From Chalara sp. BL73 (lineage: Eukaryota; Ascomycota; Leotiomycetes; Helotiales): DNA of 64,000 bases. Within the stretch, counting starts at the first letter, position 1. Every line of letters begins with the position of its first letter. The notes below the pieces were generated by a model, which saw only the letters and a program-made list of their open reading frames with translations, ran no database searches and had not been told where the DNA came from. Shown piece by piece: positions 20,212 to 30,857 of the stretch. The stretch lies in assembly GCA_918026815.1 (NCBI GenBank), contig CAKJVC010000014.1, forward strand, positions 124,001 through 188,000. Direction: 5' to 3'. Position numbers and translations under genes: made by a program.

Positions 20212-21168
20212 ATGCACTTAAACCCAGTACTCAAGCTAGCTCCCCTTCTTCATGTGCGTCAGGCACCAGCCGATTTCTCGAACTATAATCTTTGTGCGCA
20301 AAATTGCCTCTATGGTCAACTATCCATCTCAGGCTGCACTACATATGGAACTGCGACCGTAGCTGCAGTTGTTCAGACGAATGCTTGCTTATGTAGAAGC
20401 ACCAATTATCTGAGGGCAGTTGCGAAATGCGTATATTCTGGTTGCGGTGCTGCGATATTGCAGAATACGGGCCTAGTCCTACAGGACAATTGCAATCTAT
20501 CAGGTACCCCATCGGTCCTCAACGCAGGAGCTTTCGTCAACGCAGGCTATCCTGAAGGTTTGTTCTTTTCACCACTTGTCCATTACTCGCTATCGGCAAC
20601 AATTATGCTCATGAGCATCTGCAGCTTCCAACCCGCCAGCTCCTACACCAGTCGAGGGTTCGACATCCTCATCCTCGGTGCAAGAGAGAGCGCCGACGAC
20701 CACAACGACGACGCCAATAGCTGCGGCATCAGAAACAACGCCAGCATCATCGTCGGATGGTGGAATAAACCTCAACATTAATGGAGCCGGCGGTGATGGT
20801 GGCAATGGTAATGGAGGCAATGGCGGCACCAACAATATCTGCGTGAATTGCAAAAATCCCGATACCCCGACCGGTGGTGTACCACAATCCGATAAAATTG
20901 CTATAGGCGTTGGTCTCGGCGTTGGCTTACCAACAATTATAATTGGAGTTTGGGGACTGTGGTGGTGAGTGTGACATCCCCACAATGCTGTCAGGGGATG
21001 GCTGACTGATTCAGTGCTAGAAAACGGAAGCAGAGAGGGAAGAAGTCAGAGGAGCCTGATCTAGAGAGCAACGCAACGGTGTCAGATGAAGAAAGGAAGT
21101 TCAGAACGAACAATGTCGAAATAAATGGGAGGACTCGTGATCTGCCTGAGCTTCAGAGTGTAGTCTGA
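20212..21168 (+). CDS. CFEM-type cysteine-rich membrane protein
   Basis: Exons 20212-20557, 20625-20964 and 21015-21168 give 279 residues. The first 100 residues hold eight cysteines in CFEM-like order (LCAQNC, GC, NACLC, KC, GC, DNC). Fungal CFEM proteins sit at the cell surface and act in heme/iron capture, adhesion or host signalling. A T/S-rich stretch, a G/N-rich linker and one transmembrane helix (IGVGLGVGLPTIIIGVWGLWW, broken by intron 2) follow. A basic anchor (RKRKQRGKK) and an acidic cytosolic tail of about 45 residues complete it, so it is membrane-anchored rather than GPI-anchored. The N-terminal signal sequence is weak (short hydrophobic VLKLAPLL), so the true start might lie in an unseen upstream exon. 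This layout (CFEM outside, one helix, short tail) resembles receptor-like CFEM proteins, but no GPCR domain is present. Confidence 0.75.
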
Positions 21169-22697
21169 ATTATTATTGGCTGATATTGACAGGTCCTTTT
21201 TGTGCTTATCCGATTTTGGAACAGGGGAGCTTTTGTATCTTGATGAAGGACCTCAGCATTAGAGCGCGAGGTTTTTAAAGCGATGGTGTATGTAAATCGT
21301 CTTAATGTATATTCCCTTTCTCATCAAGCTACTGGAGACTGTAGGAACACAGAGGACTTCCGCGATAACCTCAAGGTCCAGCTTCTGCCTAGCGACTTAT
21401 ACGTCACAATATGCACTACTGTGATCTAAATTGGATCCAAGGCAGTGGTTTGGGTAAAGCTTGAGAAATTGGGAGGAGAAAATGAGGGGAGCAAAACATA
21501 GAGGAGCAGGTGTAAGGGTTGTTTGGCATACCCCACATGCTTGTGATACAGTGCCAAGGATGGTCAACGATAATCAATGTGTTCCCTTTACCGGAGCATC
21601 GTCAAAAAAAGTCGGTGCTGTTTGACACTCTGGATTCTAGCACAACTCCTTTGTAAAGCATAGCATGTGCTATGCAGAAGATACAGCACGTCTGGCATAG
21701 ACCGCTCTCGGCCTCACGGTTCAAGTCAGCAGTTCGTATACACTCCACAGCAACACGATTCGCGAAAGATCCTATTTGCAGTTAGCGCGTGGGAAATCAG
21801 CATTCTTCAGGTTGGAGAAGTGCTAAAGATGGATCCAAGTCCAATATCATGGCACATCGTGCCATATTGCGAGTCGTGCACTGTGCACCACCTAGAGGCT
21901 GAATGCCAAGTTGCGGGGCGTCCCATCAACCTTACCATCGGAGAAGAGCATCCAGACGGAAATAATGTTGTAAAGCTGCTGGCGGATCTTCAAGACTGTG
22001 AGATATTCCGCATTCCCGAGGATATTGTTTTATTATAAGATCTTGAGGCAACAGAACAGAGTAGCACGTGCCACATCAAGGGTTTGTTAAACAAAAGAGC
22101 CTAACCCTCACCCGATGCTGATTTGCAGAGGAAGAAGCGATGACACACAGTCGACCGCCACAACCGAATTAGGTAATCTTCTCTGTAAGTTTTAATTCCC
22201 GCCATCATTGAGGATCCGCATTGGGAAAAGAAAAACCGAGCGTGCCTGAAGCCTTATTTTTGAATAGTTCTACACGAGCCGCACCTGCGGCTTAATTCAG
22301 CCACGTCATGCTCTCGTAGGTCCGAGCTTTGAATGTGGTGTCTCAGCGCAACGTGGTGCTGTATCCAGATCTGATTCTTTCTCGAAACTCTGCGGCTTAA
22401 CTCTTTGCTATCATGGTCTAGCGAATATTTTACCAATGCAAGATCTTGTTCCTGATATGTGAAGAGGATCTCCCATCTTAGCAACACCGAATTCGGAAAT
22501 GCGATGGGAATTCTAGATCCATCTTTTGTTTCCCCAGACAGGATCTAGTTCTCAAGGATTATCCGAAATGTGAGCATGAGATGGTGGGATGTCTATTTTC
22601 TGGCGACCATGGGCTAGAGTATAGAAAGGGACGAAGCTCCCCTTCTTCGAGGTTACAAATCTTCGTCTAGAAACACGCTCTTGAACCGCATTTGAAG
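21169..22697. other. Intergenic with one weak open frame
   Basis: Contains the uncertain frame at 21667-22038, described separately. Nothing else is recognisable. The last 120 bp are the presumed promoter of the gene at 22698. Confidence 0.4.
21667..22038 (+). CDS. Uncertain hypothetical frame
   Basis: An open frame of about 123 codons beginning with GTG; the first in-frame ATG is near 21829. The C-terminal part (WHIVPYCESCTVHHLEAECQ, then NLTIGEEHPDGNNVVKLLADL) has a coding-like composition but no known domain. It could be the last exon of a decayed gene. Confidence 0.2.
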   Translation: MLCRRYSTSGIDRSRPHGSSQQFVYTPQQHDSRKILFAVSAWEISILQVGEVLKMDPSPISWHIVPYCESCTVHHLEAECQVAGRPINLTIGEEHPDGNNVVKLLADLQDCEIFRIPEDIVLL

Positions 22698-24770
22698 ATG
22701 TCTTTTCTATACTTACTACTGGTCCTTGGTGCTTATATACAGCTAGCAGTGGCCCAAGTACAACCATTCGCAGTCACCGGTTTTCTGGATAGGTAAGCAG
22801 CTTATGAGAATTTGAGTACGGACTGTTTTGCTGATTCCTGTAGCGTAAATGCAAATCCTGGCACAGCTGCCAACCGAGGAGGAACTGTCACCATCTCTGG
22901 ATTTACTGTCAAGATCCCAGACAATCTTCTTGTCGAATTTCCAGCATTATTTGTTCCTTTCGCAGAGTTTGCCGCAGCCGGCGCAGCAGCGCGGGCACCA
23001 CCAAATGAGGTTTCGGTAAGTCGTGCCCAGATTTGGGCATAGTCCACGATTAATTCTTGTTTCAGATAGTCGGAAACATAGTCAACAATGTAATCATAGC
23101 AGGCCAAATGAGCATTGCTCAATTGGACCTAGCTGGATCCTCAGGCATAGTCGAGAGCCTTAGTTTTGATGGCCGTATCAAGATCAAGAATGGGCCATTC
23201 ATCCGCATTAATGACCCAAGAGAAGTGTACAGCGATGGGTTTGACGAGCTGCCTTTTTATACTGCTGACGATGAGAACCCCTCGATCACCAGCTTCAGTG
23301 GTTTTCCAATGTGCGTACCACGATCCAGCAATGATCCGAAATGTCCTTCCTCAAACCGCCCCGCTGGTACCACCACTTTGTATGTCTCCTCTGTCCCTCT
23401 ATATATCCAAGTATTAATTAAATTTAGCACTGTTGCCGATGCTACCCATATGGTACCAATACAGGTAGGTGACTATATCGAGTACTCTGGGGTGCAGTTC
23501 GAGGGAGAGACCATCTGTTACGGAATCGTTGTCAACATCGGCATATCGACCGCCGGCACACAACCTGGGTTTGTGAGAGTTGAGGACGCCCTCATTGGAA
23601 TTGCAGACAACAACCCTGATGTCGAGGCTGCAAGGTTTAGAGTACGTTTCTCCTGAGCGCTCGCGAATCATTTCTGATAATGTTTAGTTTGTCGGCCTCG
23701 CTTCAAGAGCTGACTTGCCCATCACTATATGGGCAATTGACGAAGACCCATGCACAGGCGCGACGACTGATCGCTTGTTAACCACCGCGACTGTCGAGAC
23801 AGCTGCAGCTCGAAACAAGTGGAAAGTTGATATTCCCCGCGGTTCCAATATTGGGAAGTACACCAGAAATTATCGAATCAAGATTGGTGACAACATCGTG
23901 ACTACGACAGATGGCATACTGGCAGGACAATACGTTCAACCTGTTACGGAATGGATATTTCCCGAGCTAGTCACGCCAGGTGGAACGCCTCCTCCTATGG
24001 ACTTCTCAAACATTGGCCCATTAAGAGATGGTTTCGGACCTGGAGAGGATGGAACTATATTTGGCCAACTGAATCCATGGCCGGGAGCCACTGCTCCAGC
24101 CCCGCTGGTTGCAAACTGCGCTCCCGCTACATCGACCTCAACCTCGACAACACCATCACCAACAAGCACTTCAACCACCGTTCCGGTTCTCCGTGCAGAT
24201 GCAGGAGCTGACCAAACTGTCCTCTCAGGCCTCTTTGTCACCCTTTCTGCGACTCAACTAACAGCCGACGTCCCAGCCGGAGAACTCAAATACAACTGGA
24301 CGCAAATCGCCGGTCCTGTGCTCACGCTAACCAGCACCACATCCCCGAAACTCAATATCTCCACCCCCGTGATTGCCTCTGGCTCCGTGTCCCGCGAGTT
24401 TCTCGTCGTCATCACACACGCCCCCAGCGGCGCAAAAGCCAATGATACCGTTGTCGTAACCTGCAATCGCGCCTCAACATCCTTCGACCACCCGGTCATC
24501 GACTCTCTAACCTGGACAAACCGACAATCTGGCACCGCGACGGCATCGGTGCATACAGATCTTGTTGACCCCGCAGGCGGTATGCGGATCAGCTTTGGGA
24601 ATGCAGCGGAGGCGCCGATGATCAGAGCGGGGACGGTAAACGGGCAGGCGCTGTATACTTTTAACTCGAGGAATGTCAATCGGTATACGACGGCGACAGT
24701 CAGGAGTTATATTAATGGAGTTCTGGTACAAGGAAGTAGTGGATCGAGTGCAAATGTTGTTTTCCTTTAA
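22698..24770 (+). CDS. Secreted protein with a C-terminal PKD-like domain, five exons
   Basis: Exons 22698-22792, 22844-23015, 23066-23379, 23428-23641 and 23688-24770 give 625 residues with all phases kept. A clear signal peptide (SFLYLLLVLGAYIQLAVA) is present. The body (residues about 30-430) belongs to a fungal secreted family that I recognise by pattern (RIKIKNGPFIRINDP, CVPR...CPSSNRPAG, VGDYIEYSG, AIDEDPCTG, KYTRNYRIK) but for which I know no function. After a T/S/P linker (about residue 480) comes a PKD/fibronectin-like beta-sandwich: ADAGADQTVLSGLFVTLSA...YNWTQIAGP, typical of surface adhesion modules. It ends in a short Val-rich beta segment. No catalytic motif is seen. The protein is probably a cell-wall or extracellular matrix component. 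Confidence 0.72.
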
Positions 24771-25262
24771 TATTGTTTGGTCACGGCGTTTTGACTAATA
24801 ATTTCGGGATATGGAAAATAATATTACATAAATAAGTAATTCTTGTTCCTACGACTCGATGGAGCTTTTGTGAAGCTATATAATGAAAGGCAACAGCTAT
24901 ATAATACAGGCTCCATGAACAGTTGTTCAGAAGTGCCGCCACACAGGCTGGCTTACACCTTGCTCTTGAATCATTCTTAGATTGCTTGCTGAAGATAATT
25001 ATGCATCTAGAACCATGAAGCAGCAAGAGCAATGAGGGGGCAATAATGGTTAGGTTTAGTCCAAAAGTCAAGCAGTCTAAATCAAAGACGTGATGCGAGG
25101 CATCAACAGAAGAAAGTAAGCCGGCATGCATATAAAGCATGCCATTTCTGTATACTGGTTCCTCAGGCCCAGGATCAGGGAGGCAAAGGCTCAAGACAAA
25201 CGGCACACTAGGCCTTCAAGCCATTAAGATTAGGCTCCTGTCTTACCCTCTACATGAACCGT
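24771..25262. other. Short convergent intergenic region
   Basis: Lies between the 3' ends of two convergent genes. Nothing recognised. Confidence 0.5.
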
Positions 25263-26815
25263 TTAGACGCCAGAGTCTTCCTGCTTGCACAGTGCAGTGG
25301 AGTAGTAATCAACCCATTTGCTACAATGGTTTTTGGTATCCTCATATTCTACGGCCACCAGATTGGATATCTCCGATTCTCGTTCCACAAACTGCAGTGC
25401 GAGGCTCTGACCGGCGTGCCAGGCAATGTGGCAATGAAACAACCAAGAGCTAGATAAAAAGATCAGCCAGACCCTGCCGCAAATAATCTCGAGGGCTGGA
25501 AAGCACCATACCCTGGATTGTCGGTCTTGAAAGCGATGGCCATGTAGCTGTTACCGGGCATAGAGGCAGTATCCCGACGCGGCTGGTTCACGAGGTTCAG
25601 CTTCACGGTTATGGGGTTGTATATGCCCTTACCCTGAGCAAGGACGTGGAAACCATGCCCGTGAAGATGAAATGGATGCGTCACATCAATGGGGAAAGTT
25701 TCTTGGATAATCTAGTAGGTCCACTAGGCCTTGTCAGCCTGAAAACTTATTCAACATCGCAATAGGAACTTACTTGGTCCATAATGGGAACCTCGTAGAC
25801 ATTATACTTAATTGGAAATATGGAGGTATTCTCAGATATCAGCATATTAGTAGGCCGCTCTCATCCAGTAATTTCCAACGGCTTGGTTGGCCGCAATAAT
25901 AAGGTCGTAACGCTGTCCCGGTCCAAGCACAATGGCGTCCATGGTGTATGGTACGATTGGAACTAGGTCATTTGCTATGACCGTGAGTTGATGCCCGTCG
26001 ACAGAAAATCGCATGAATGAGTCTACTTGAGAATCAATAATTCGTATACGATACTCCTTTCCTGGCACAGAGTTGACAAGATTTCTCTTGCCGGCCCCCT
26101 TACACGCCGGATCAGTCGATGTGGTGCAGTCGAAAGTGTTCGTGCCATTGACCAATCCGTTGTGGGCGATAGAATTGCGTCGGAGCGGCTCTCCCCTAAA
26201 CTTTGCACTCTTCTCGAATTCCTCAAAGGCACCAGTGTGAAACCACTCAGTTATCATGACTAGGCACAAATCCTCATCGTAGTTTGAAGTAGCCGGACTA
26301 TGGATGATCAATGGACTATAAATCCTATCTCCTATCTGTACAGCGTAATGGGAGTGATACCATGACGTCCCATATTGTGTGAGACGAAACTTATATGTCA
26401 TAGTGTCACCCGGAGCTATCGGACATTGTGTGACACCAGGCACTCCTGAAAGTACATTTTTCTTAGCACAATGATTAATGTTTTGCAGCAGCGATAGGAT
26501 TACCATCTTGTTGATTGGACATCAGCTGGCGGATACCATGCCAGTGTATTGCCGTTCTGGGATGAACTTATAAATATTGGGGATATTCTTGTTTCCCGGA
26601 GCTTACCCATTGAATTTCATGTCATTCTTGACGTGTATTACGAGATTATCCCCCCAGTTTGCCTCTATCGTAGGCCCCGGATATGTGCCATTGAAGACAA
26701 GGACCTGTCGCTCGTAGCCATCTGGTGCCAATGTAATATTTTGTGCTGCTTTGGGAAGAACAATAGCAGTAACCAGAAGCGAACAAAAGGAAAAGTATCT
26801 TTGGGGGAAAGCCAT
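25263..26815 (-). pseudogene. Laccase-like multicopper oxidase with an internal deletion
   Basis: Laccases oxidise phenols outside the cell. Start ATG at 26813-26815 with a good signal peptide (FSFCSLLVTAIVLP). Pieces: 26607-26815, 26504-26556, 26445 down to about 25859, about 25845-25774, 25711-25512 and 25449-25263. All four copper-ligand motifs survive: HWHG, WYHSHY, HPFHLHGHGF and FHCHIAWH. The gene breaks at about 25845-25858. Upstream reads GNYWMRA and downstream reads ENTSIFPIKYNVYEVPIMDQ in another frame. Family members have roughly 100-150 residues between these blocks, so part of cupredoxin domain 2/3 is gone and the frame is shifted. In the original frame a TAA follows at 25847-25849. 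The other introns have good splice sites, so the damage looks local and recent. Confidence 0.82.
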
Positions 26816-26884
26816 GACGAAGTGATGACGATTAAGAGATGCTTCAAAAGAGTCCTGGTTTTGAGGTGCCAATTATCTGGAACC

Positions 26885-26891
26885 CTTTATA
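26885..26891 (-). promoter_or_regulatory. TATA box of the laccase pseudogene
   Basis: TATAAAG on the minus strand, 70 bp upstream of the ATG at 26815. Confidence 0.5.
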
Positions 26892-28756
26892 AGCCGGAAG
26901 CCACAAGTATACCTCAGCACCATTCTTCACCTCGACGATGCTAGTGGAACAGATGGGTCTGAGCCAAGCAAATATACTGATGCCCAAAGGCTGAAGGAAA
27001 GTGTGGTTTCTAATGAAAATTTAGGCTGGCAATCAAAATGATGAAGTATTACATGAGTAAGTCAGAGATTGTACTTCGATAAGAGTAAAAATCGAAGCAA
27101 AATACGGAAAATACGAAGTCATTTGGCTAACATAACCCGCTCGGATTAAAACTATTGTAATATGAGAACGGCTTGGAACTCTATGCTCTCCCGGTTTTGG
27201 TCCAAAGTTGAGCCAATTAAATCTAAGTACCTAGGTAAGTACAAATTGAAGCCTGGCAATGATTCAGTAAGTTGAAGTCAGGTCAGTTCACTAGCCTGCA
27301 GTGACTAGTCCCGAAATAAACTAGTGCCACGTGAGACCGGTAGTAAATCCATGAAGGTGAGCCATAGAAGCTGGGTAAATACCGAAGCGGCTAACGTCAG
27401 TTCCGTTGACTAGCTATTAAATGCTAGTCCTGAAACAAACTGTTGTCATATATGTTGTCCAAGTTCCGGCTTAAAGCTAAGATAATAAAGCTTAAGTAAG
27501 GGCCAAAACAATGCTCGGCAATTGTTTAGCAAGTTGATTTCGGTCAAGACACTAGCGTTACCGTTTTGTTGTAGTACTTCTAACACATTAAGTTACTTGA
27601 AGGCGCCATTTACACACTATCACACTATCTATTACACCGATAGGTATATATTCTATCATTTTATTTAAAGGCGCTCATATACTTTAACTGTGGCTAAAAC
27701 AGGAAAAGTACCAGAATTGATATATTTTCCCCTAAAGTGAAGACAAATCCTCAGCACCCTTAGCAAAGTCACCACCAAAATTACATACCTGCGTTGACTT
27801 GAGTCCGTGAATCCTAAGCTGCTATTCTGAGAGCATGATGTGAATTTGTAGTCTTCACCTCTTACGCAGCGGCGCGGGCAGCAGGCGGAATCTCTACCCA
27901 GAGCTTGTCTCCCTGTAGATGAGCATTTATCATCCGTAGTGCGAATATAGTATAGCTGCCACAGAAGATTTTTTGAAAGGTCGGTTTTCCGATAGCTCGC
28001 GCAAAGGAAACCCATTGCGAGCGGCTGCAGACAGGGCTCAAAGTAAAAACAGACTGCATGACCTGCTTCACCAACGGCCCAAAGCGAAATAACAACATCG
28101 GCATCTGATGAGGCTAGCGAGGAATGGACTGTTGCTGTCACATAGCCCGCTGATGTCGAGGTAAGTCTGCAGCAGTTTTTAATATCGAGCCTGAAAGCGG
28201 ATCTAAACTCCAGCATATAAACTAAGATTTAGTCTGTGTCAGAGGCAGACGAATAAACATTGGGAATTAATGCATGGCATACCTGTATGGGATCGGGCAA
28301 TACTTGAGGTGGTGGTGCGTAATGGATATTAAGCTTCTGGAGGTCTGTCGATGAATTGTATGGACATTATTTGGATTAGTTTTTGGAATAATTAGATGCA
28401 TTTGGTGGCTAAGGGAAGAGGAATTCATACACTGTGTCTTTTAAACCTAGGGCATACAGATGTTGCTCCAACTTCCCAACTAGCCAATTATCCTACCAGT
28501 CTTCCCACGGGCCATTGTACAATTTATTGATCGAGGTTATTTCCCTGGCATTCTGTGAGCACCATGGTTGCATATACATGTGTGTGCAGGTTTGGATTGG
28601 CAGAGAATGAGCGAGAGACTTTTTTCATTGATGGCTGTGTGCTAATTACAACAATTATCCGCTAGACTACTATAACGTACAATCCTGCTGCTTTCTACAG
28701 GATCCTCTAATTACATTGCCGAAATGGCCGTACACGAAATCGAGCAAACATGTTGC
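26892..28756. other. Intergenic, AT-rich, with degenerate repeats
   Basis: No convincing gene. A minus-strand frame of about 180 codons at 27665-28216 has no recognisable domain and unusual Cys/Ser-rich composition; I do not call it a gene. Degenerate repeats at 27197-27556 are listed separately. Confidence 0.4.
27197..27556. repeat. Diverged direct repeat blocks
   Basis: 27197-27296 and 27455-27556 align over about 100 bp (shared TCCAA-GTT, GGCAAT, AAGTTGA, GTCA, CACTAGC). The short blocks at about 27304-27321 (CTAGTCCCGAAATAAACT) and 27424-27441 (CTAGTCCTGAAACAAACT) differ at only two sites. Many differences are C/T or G/A transitions. This looks like the remains of an old duplicated or mobile sequence. 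Confidence 0.45.
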
Positions 28757-30696
28757 TTATGACGCAAAGTGAGGTGCGTTCAGGAAAAGCCCCATAAGCA
28801 CACCTCCGAGAGTACCAGCGATGGGGATTGTGACGACCCAGGCGAGAAGCAAGAGCCCAACTCGCTGCCAGTTGACGGCCTTGTACGTTCCATTGCAAAG
28901 ACCGACACCGACGGTGGCACCAGTAATGCACATGGAGGTAGACACTGGGAGAGAGTATTGAGAGAACAGAAGGACGGTGATGGCGGCGCCCATCTCCATG
29001 GAGCAACCTCTGCTTGGTGAGTGGTATGTGATCTTGTTACCCATAACTATTCACCTGTTAGTATGATTCTTCAAGAATAGATCATGTTTGCTCACCCTTC
29101 ATGATGTTGTAACCATAGGTACAGAAACCGATAGAGATGGTAGCGGAGAGAACAGCAAGTTGCCAGACGGGGACCGGGGCTTTAGATGCGGCAGCATTTC
29201 CGGTGTTCCATGCGCCATAAATGACAGCCCAAGGACCAACTGAGTTTCCGATGTCGTTGGCACCGTGAGCAAAAGATGCGGTACAGGCGGTCAAGATCTG
29301 GACAAAGGAGTATGTATGCTCAACCTCGTTGGGGTATTTAACAGCGTGCGAGTAAACACGCTGCATGCGCTTGCCTTCTGGGGTGCCATGAATGCCGCTC
29401 TGGGCGGCGTGGATGTCGTAGTGAAGGCCATATAAGAGACCAGCAATGACGGTGGCAGGAACCCGGCTGAGAAGGATCTTTAAGTTGGATAGTTCGTACC
29501 ATCTGCCTTCGCCAAGAGGGTTATTCGCTAGAGTGCGCATAGCCCAGCCAAATGGGCCGCGTTTCTTCAACATGACTTCGTGCAGCCTGCGATCGTTTAG
29601 GGCTTGAAGCTCTGCGTAGGTAAGTGACTTTCGACGTGTTGGCGTCTGGGCGGCAGTGGCTCCCTTCTCAGAGTTTGGCTCGGAAGTGATATCCTCGCTG
29701 CCAACCTTCTTGGTTTCATACTCACTCTCGGACTCGACCGACCGGCCCGAGGATTGGTGATGCTCATCTTCGTCCTGGACAACCGCATAGTTGGGGACAT
29801 TGACGTAGTCGAGGTCCGACGCAGGAGCTGGACGATTGAAAAGGAGAGGACCATACAAGAACATCCACCACTTGACAGTCGCATCGCGCTTAATGATTCT
29901 TGTGTAGATGAAAGGAACAAAGAAGATTGCTGACAAGATCGCAACACCAGAGCCAGTGCCCATGGTGACGGAAGCGACATACCAAGCAGGCTTTTTGTTT
30001 AAGCCGAGCTTTGGAGAGCCCTTGTATACGACTGACAGCGTGCAAATGGTGCCAGCAACGAGGAACCAGAATGGTGAGGAGTAGACAGCCCACGGTACGG
30101 GATTCTTGCGCATGTGCACGACAACCTTGATGAGCATGAAGATAGTAGCAGCGAAACCTGCAGAGATTGCTGGGGCCATTCCAAGACCGGCGAAGATGGC
30201 GCCAAGACCTTTTCCACCGTTCCAGCCCCATTGAACCTTCCCGGCTCCAACTGTTGCAACACCAACACCAGCAACAGCCGAGATGAGGGAATAGGTCGAA
30301 GAAACGTGAGCTGAGTGTCGTGTACACCACATGACCCAGGAAGATGCGGCGGCGAGAGCGCATGTGAATGCGAGCATTTGGACACCTGCATCACCCTTGA
30401 AGGCGGTGTTGGGAATAATGCCGTTCTTGATGGTATCCGCTGTTCGTGCACCGACCGTAATTGCTCCTACCATCTCAAAAATAGTACCGAATATCATAGC
30501 CTGTCTATATGAGATAGATCTCGAAGACACACTGGTTGCCCACGCATTTGCAACATCGTCTGCCAAACTGTCAGTATCGAGTTCATCCAGTGATACCTTC
30601 GGATGGCTGTTACTCACTTGCACCATTGTTGTAGGCATCGAGCATGGCAAAGAAAGTGCCGATGACGAACACATAGGTGAACTGGTCAAGCGCCAT
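28757..30696 (-). CDS. pho-4: PHO4/PiT-family phosphate transporter
   Basis: Exons 30696-30618, 30559-29096 and 29046-28757 give 610 residues. High-affinity sodium- or proton-coupled phosphate uptake at the plasma membrane, homologous to Neurospora PHO-4 and yeast Pho89. The PiT signature occurs twice: NNGANDVANAWATSV at the N-terminus (formed across intron 1) and SFAHGANDIGNSVGP in the second half. About ten to twelve hydrophobic helices lie in two blocks, separated by a long hydrophilic, acidic loop (about residues 300-400) that is probably cytosolic. The first ATG (30694-30696) gives the family N-terminus (TYVFVIGTFFAMLDAYN). All splice phases fit. In fungi this family is induced by phosphate starvation; no binding site was identified here. 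A minisatellite lies 50 bp upstream of the start. Confidence 0.95.
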
Positions 30697-30747
30697 TGTT
30701 ACGGTAAACAAGCTTTATGGCGATTGGCCAAGTGTTTGGCACTTTGG

Positions 30748-30857
30748 TACCGAGGTGCTGGTTGCTTATACCAAGGTGCTTGGTCGCTGTATACCAAGGT
30801 GCTTGGTTGCTGTATACCAAGGTGCCGGTTGCCGTATACCAAGGTGCTGGTTGCTGC
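30748..30857. repeat. Minisatellite, about five 22-bp units
   Basis: Imperfect tandem copies of TACCAAGGTGCTTGGTTGCTGTA (21-23 bp; given here only as the approximate unit beginning TACCAAGGTGCT). It lies within the immediate upstream region of the phosphate transporter and could affect promoter spacing. Confidence 0.85.

Noticed and set aside
27665..28216. Minus-strand frame of 183 codons
   Set aside because: No recognisable domain and no upstream core promoter. Composition does not resemble neighbouring genes. Left as intergenic.
29890..30451. Long antisense frames over the phosphate transporter
   Set aside because: Shadows of a strongly supported gene, with composition driven by the transporter's codons.
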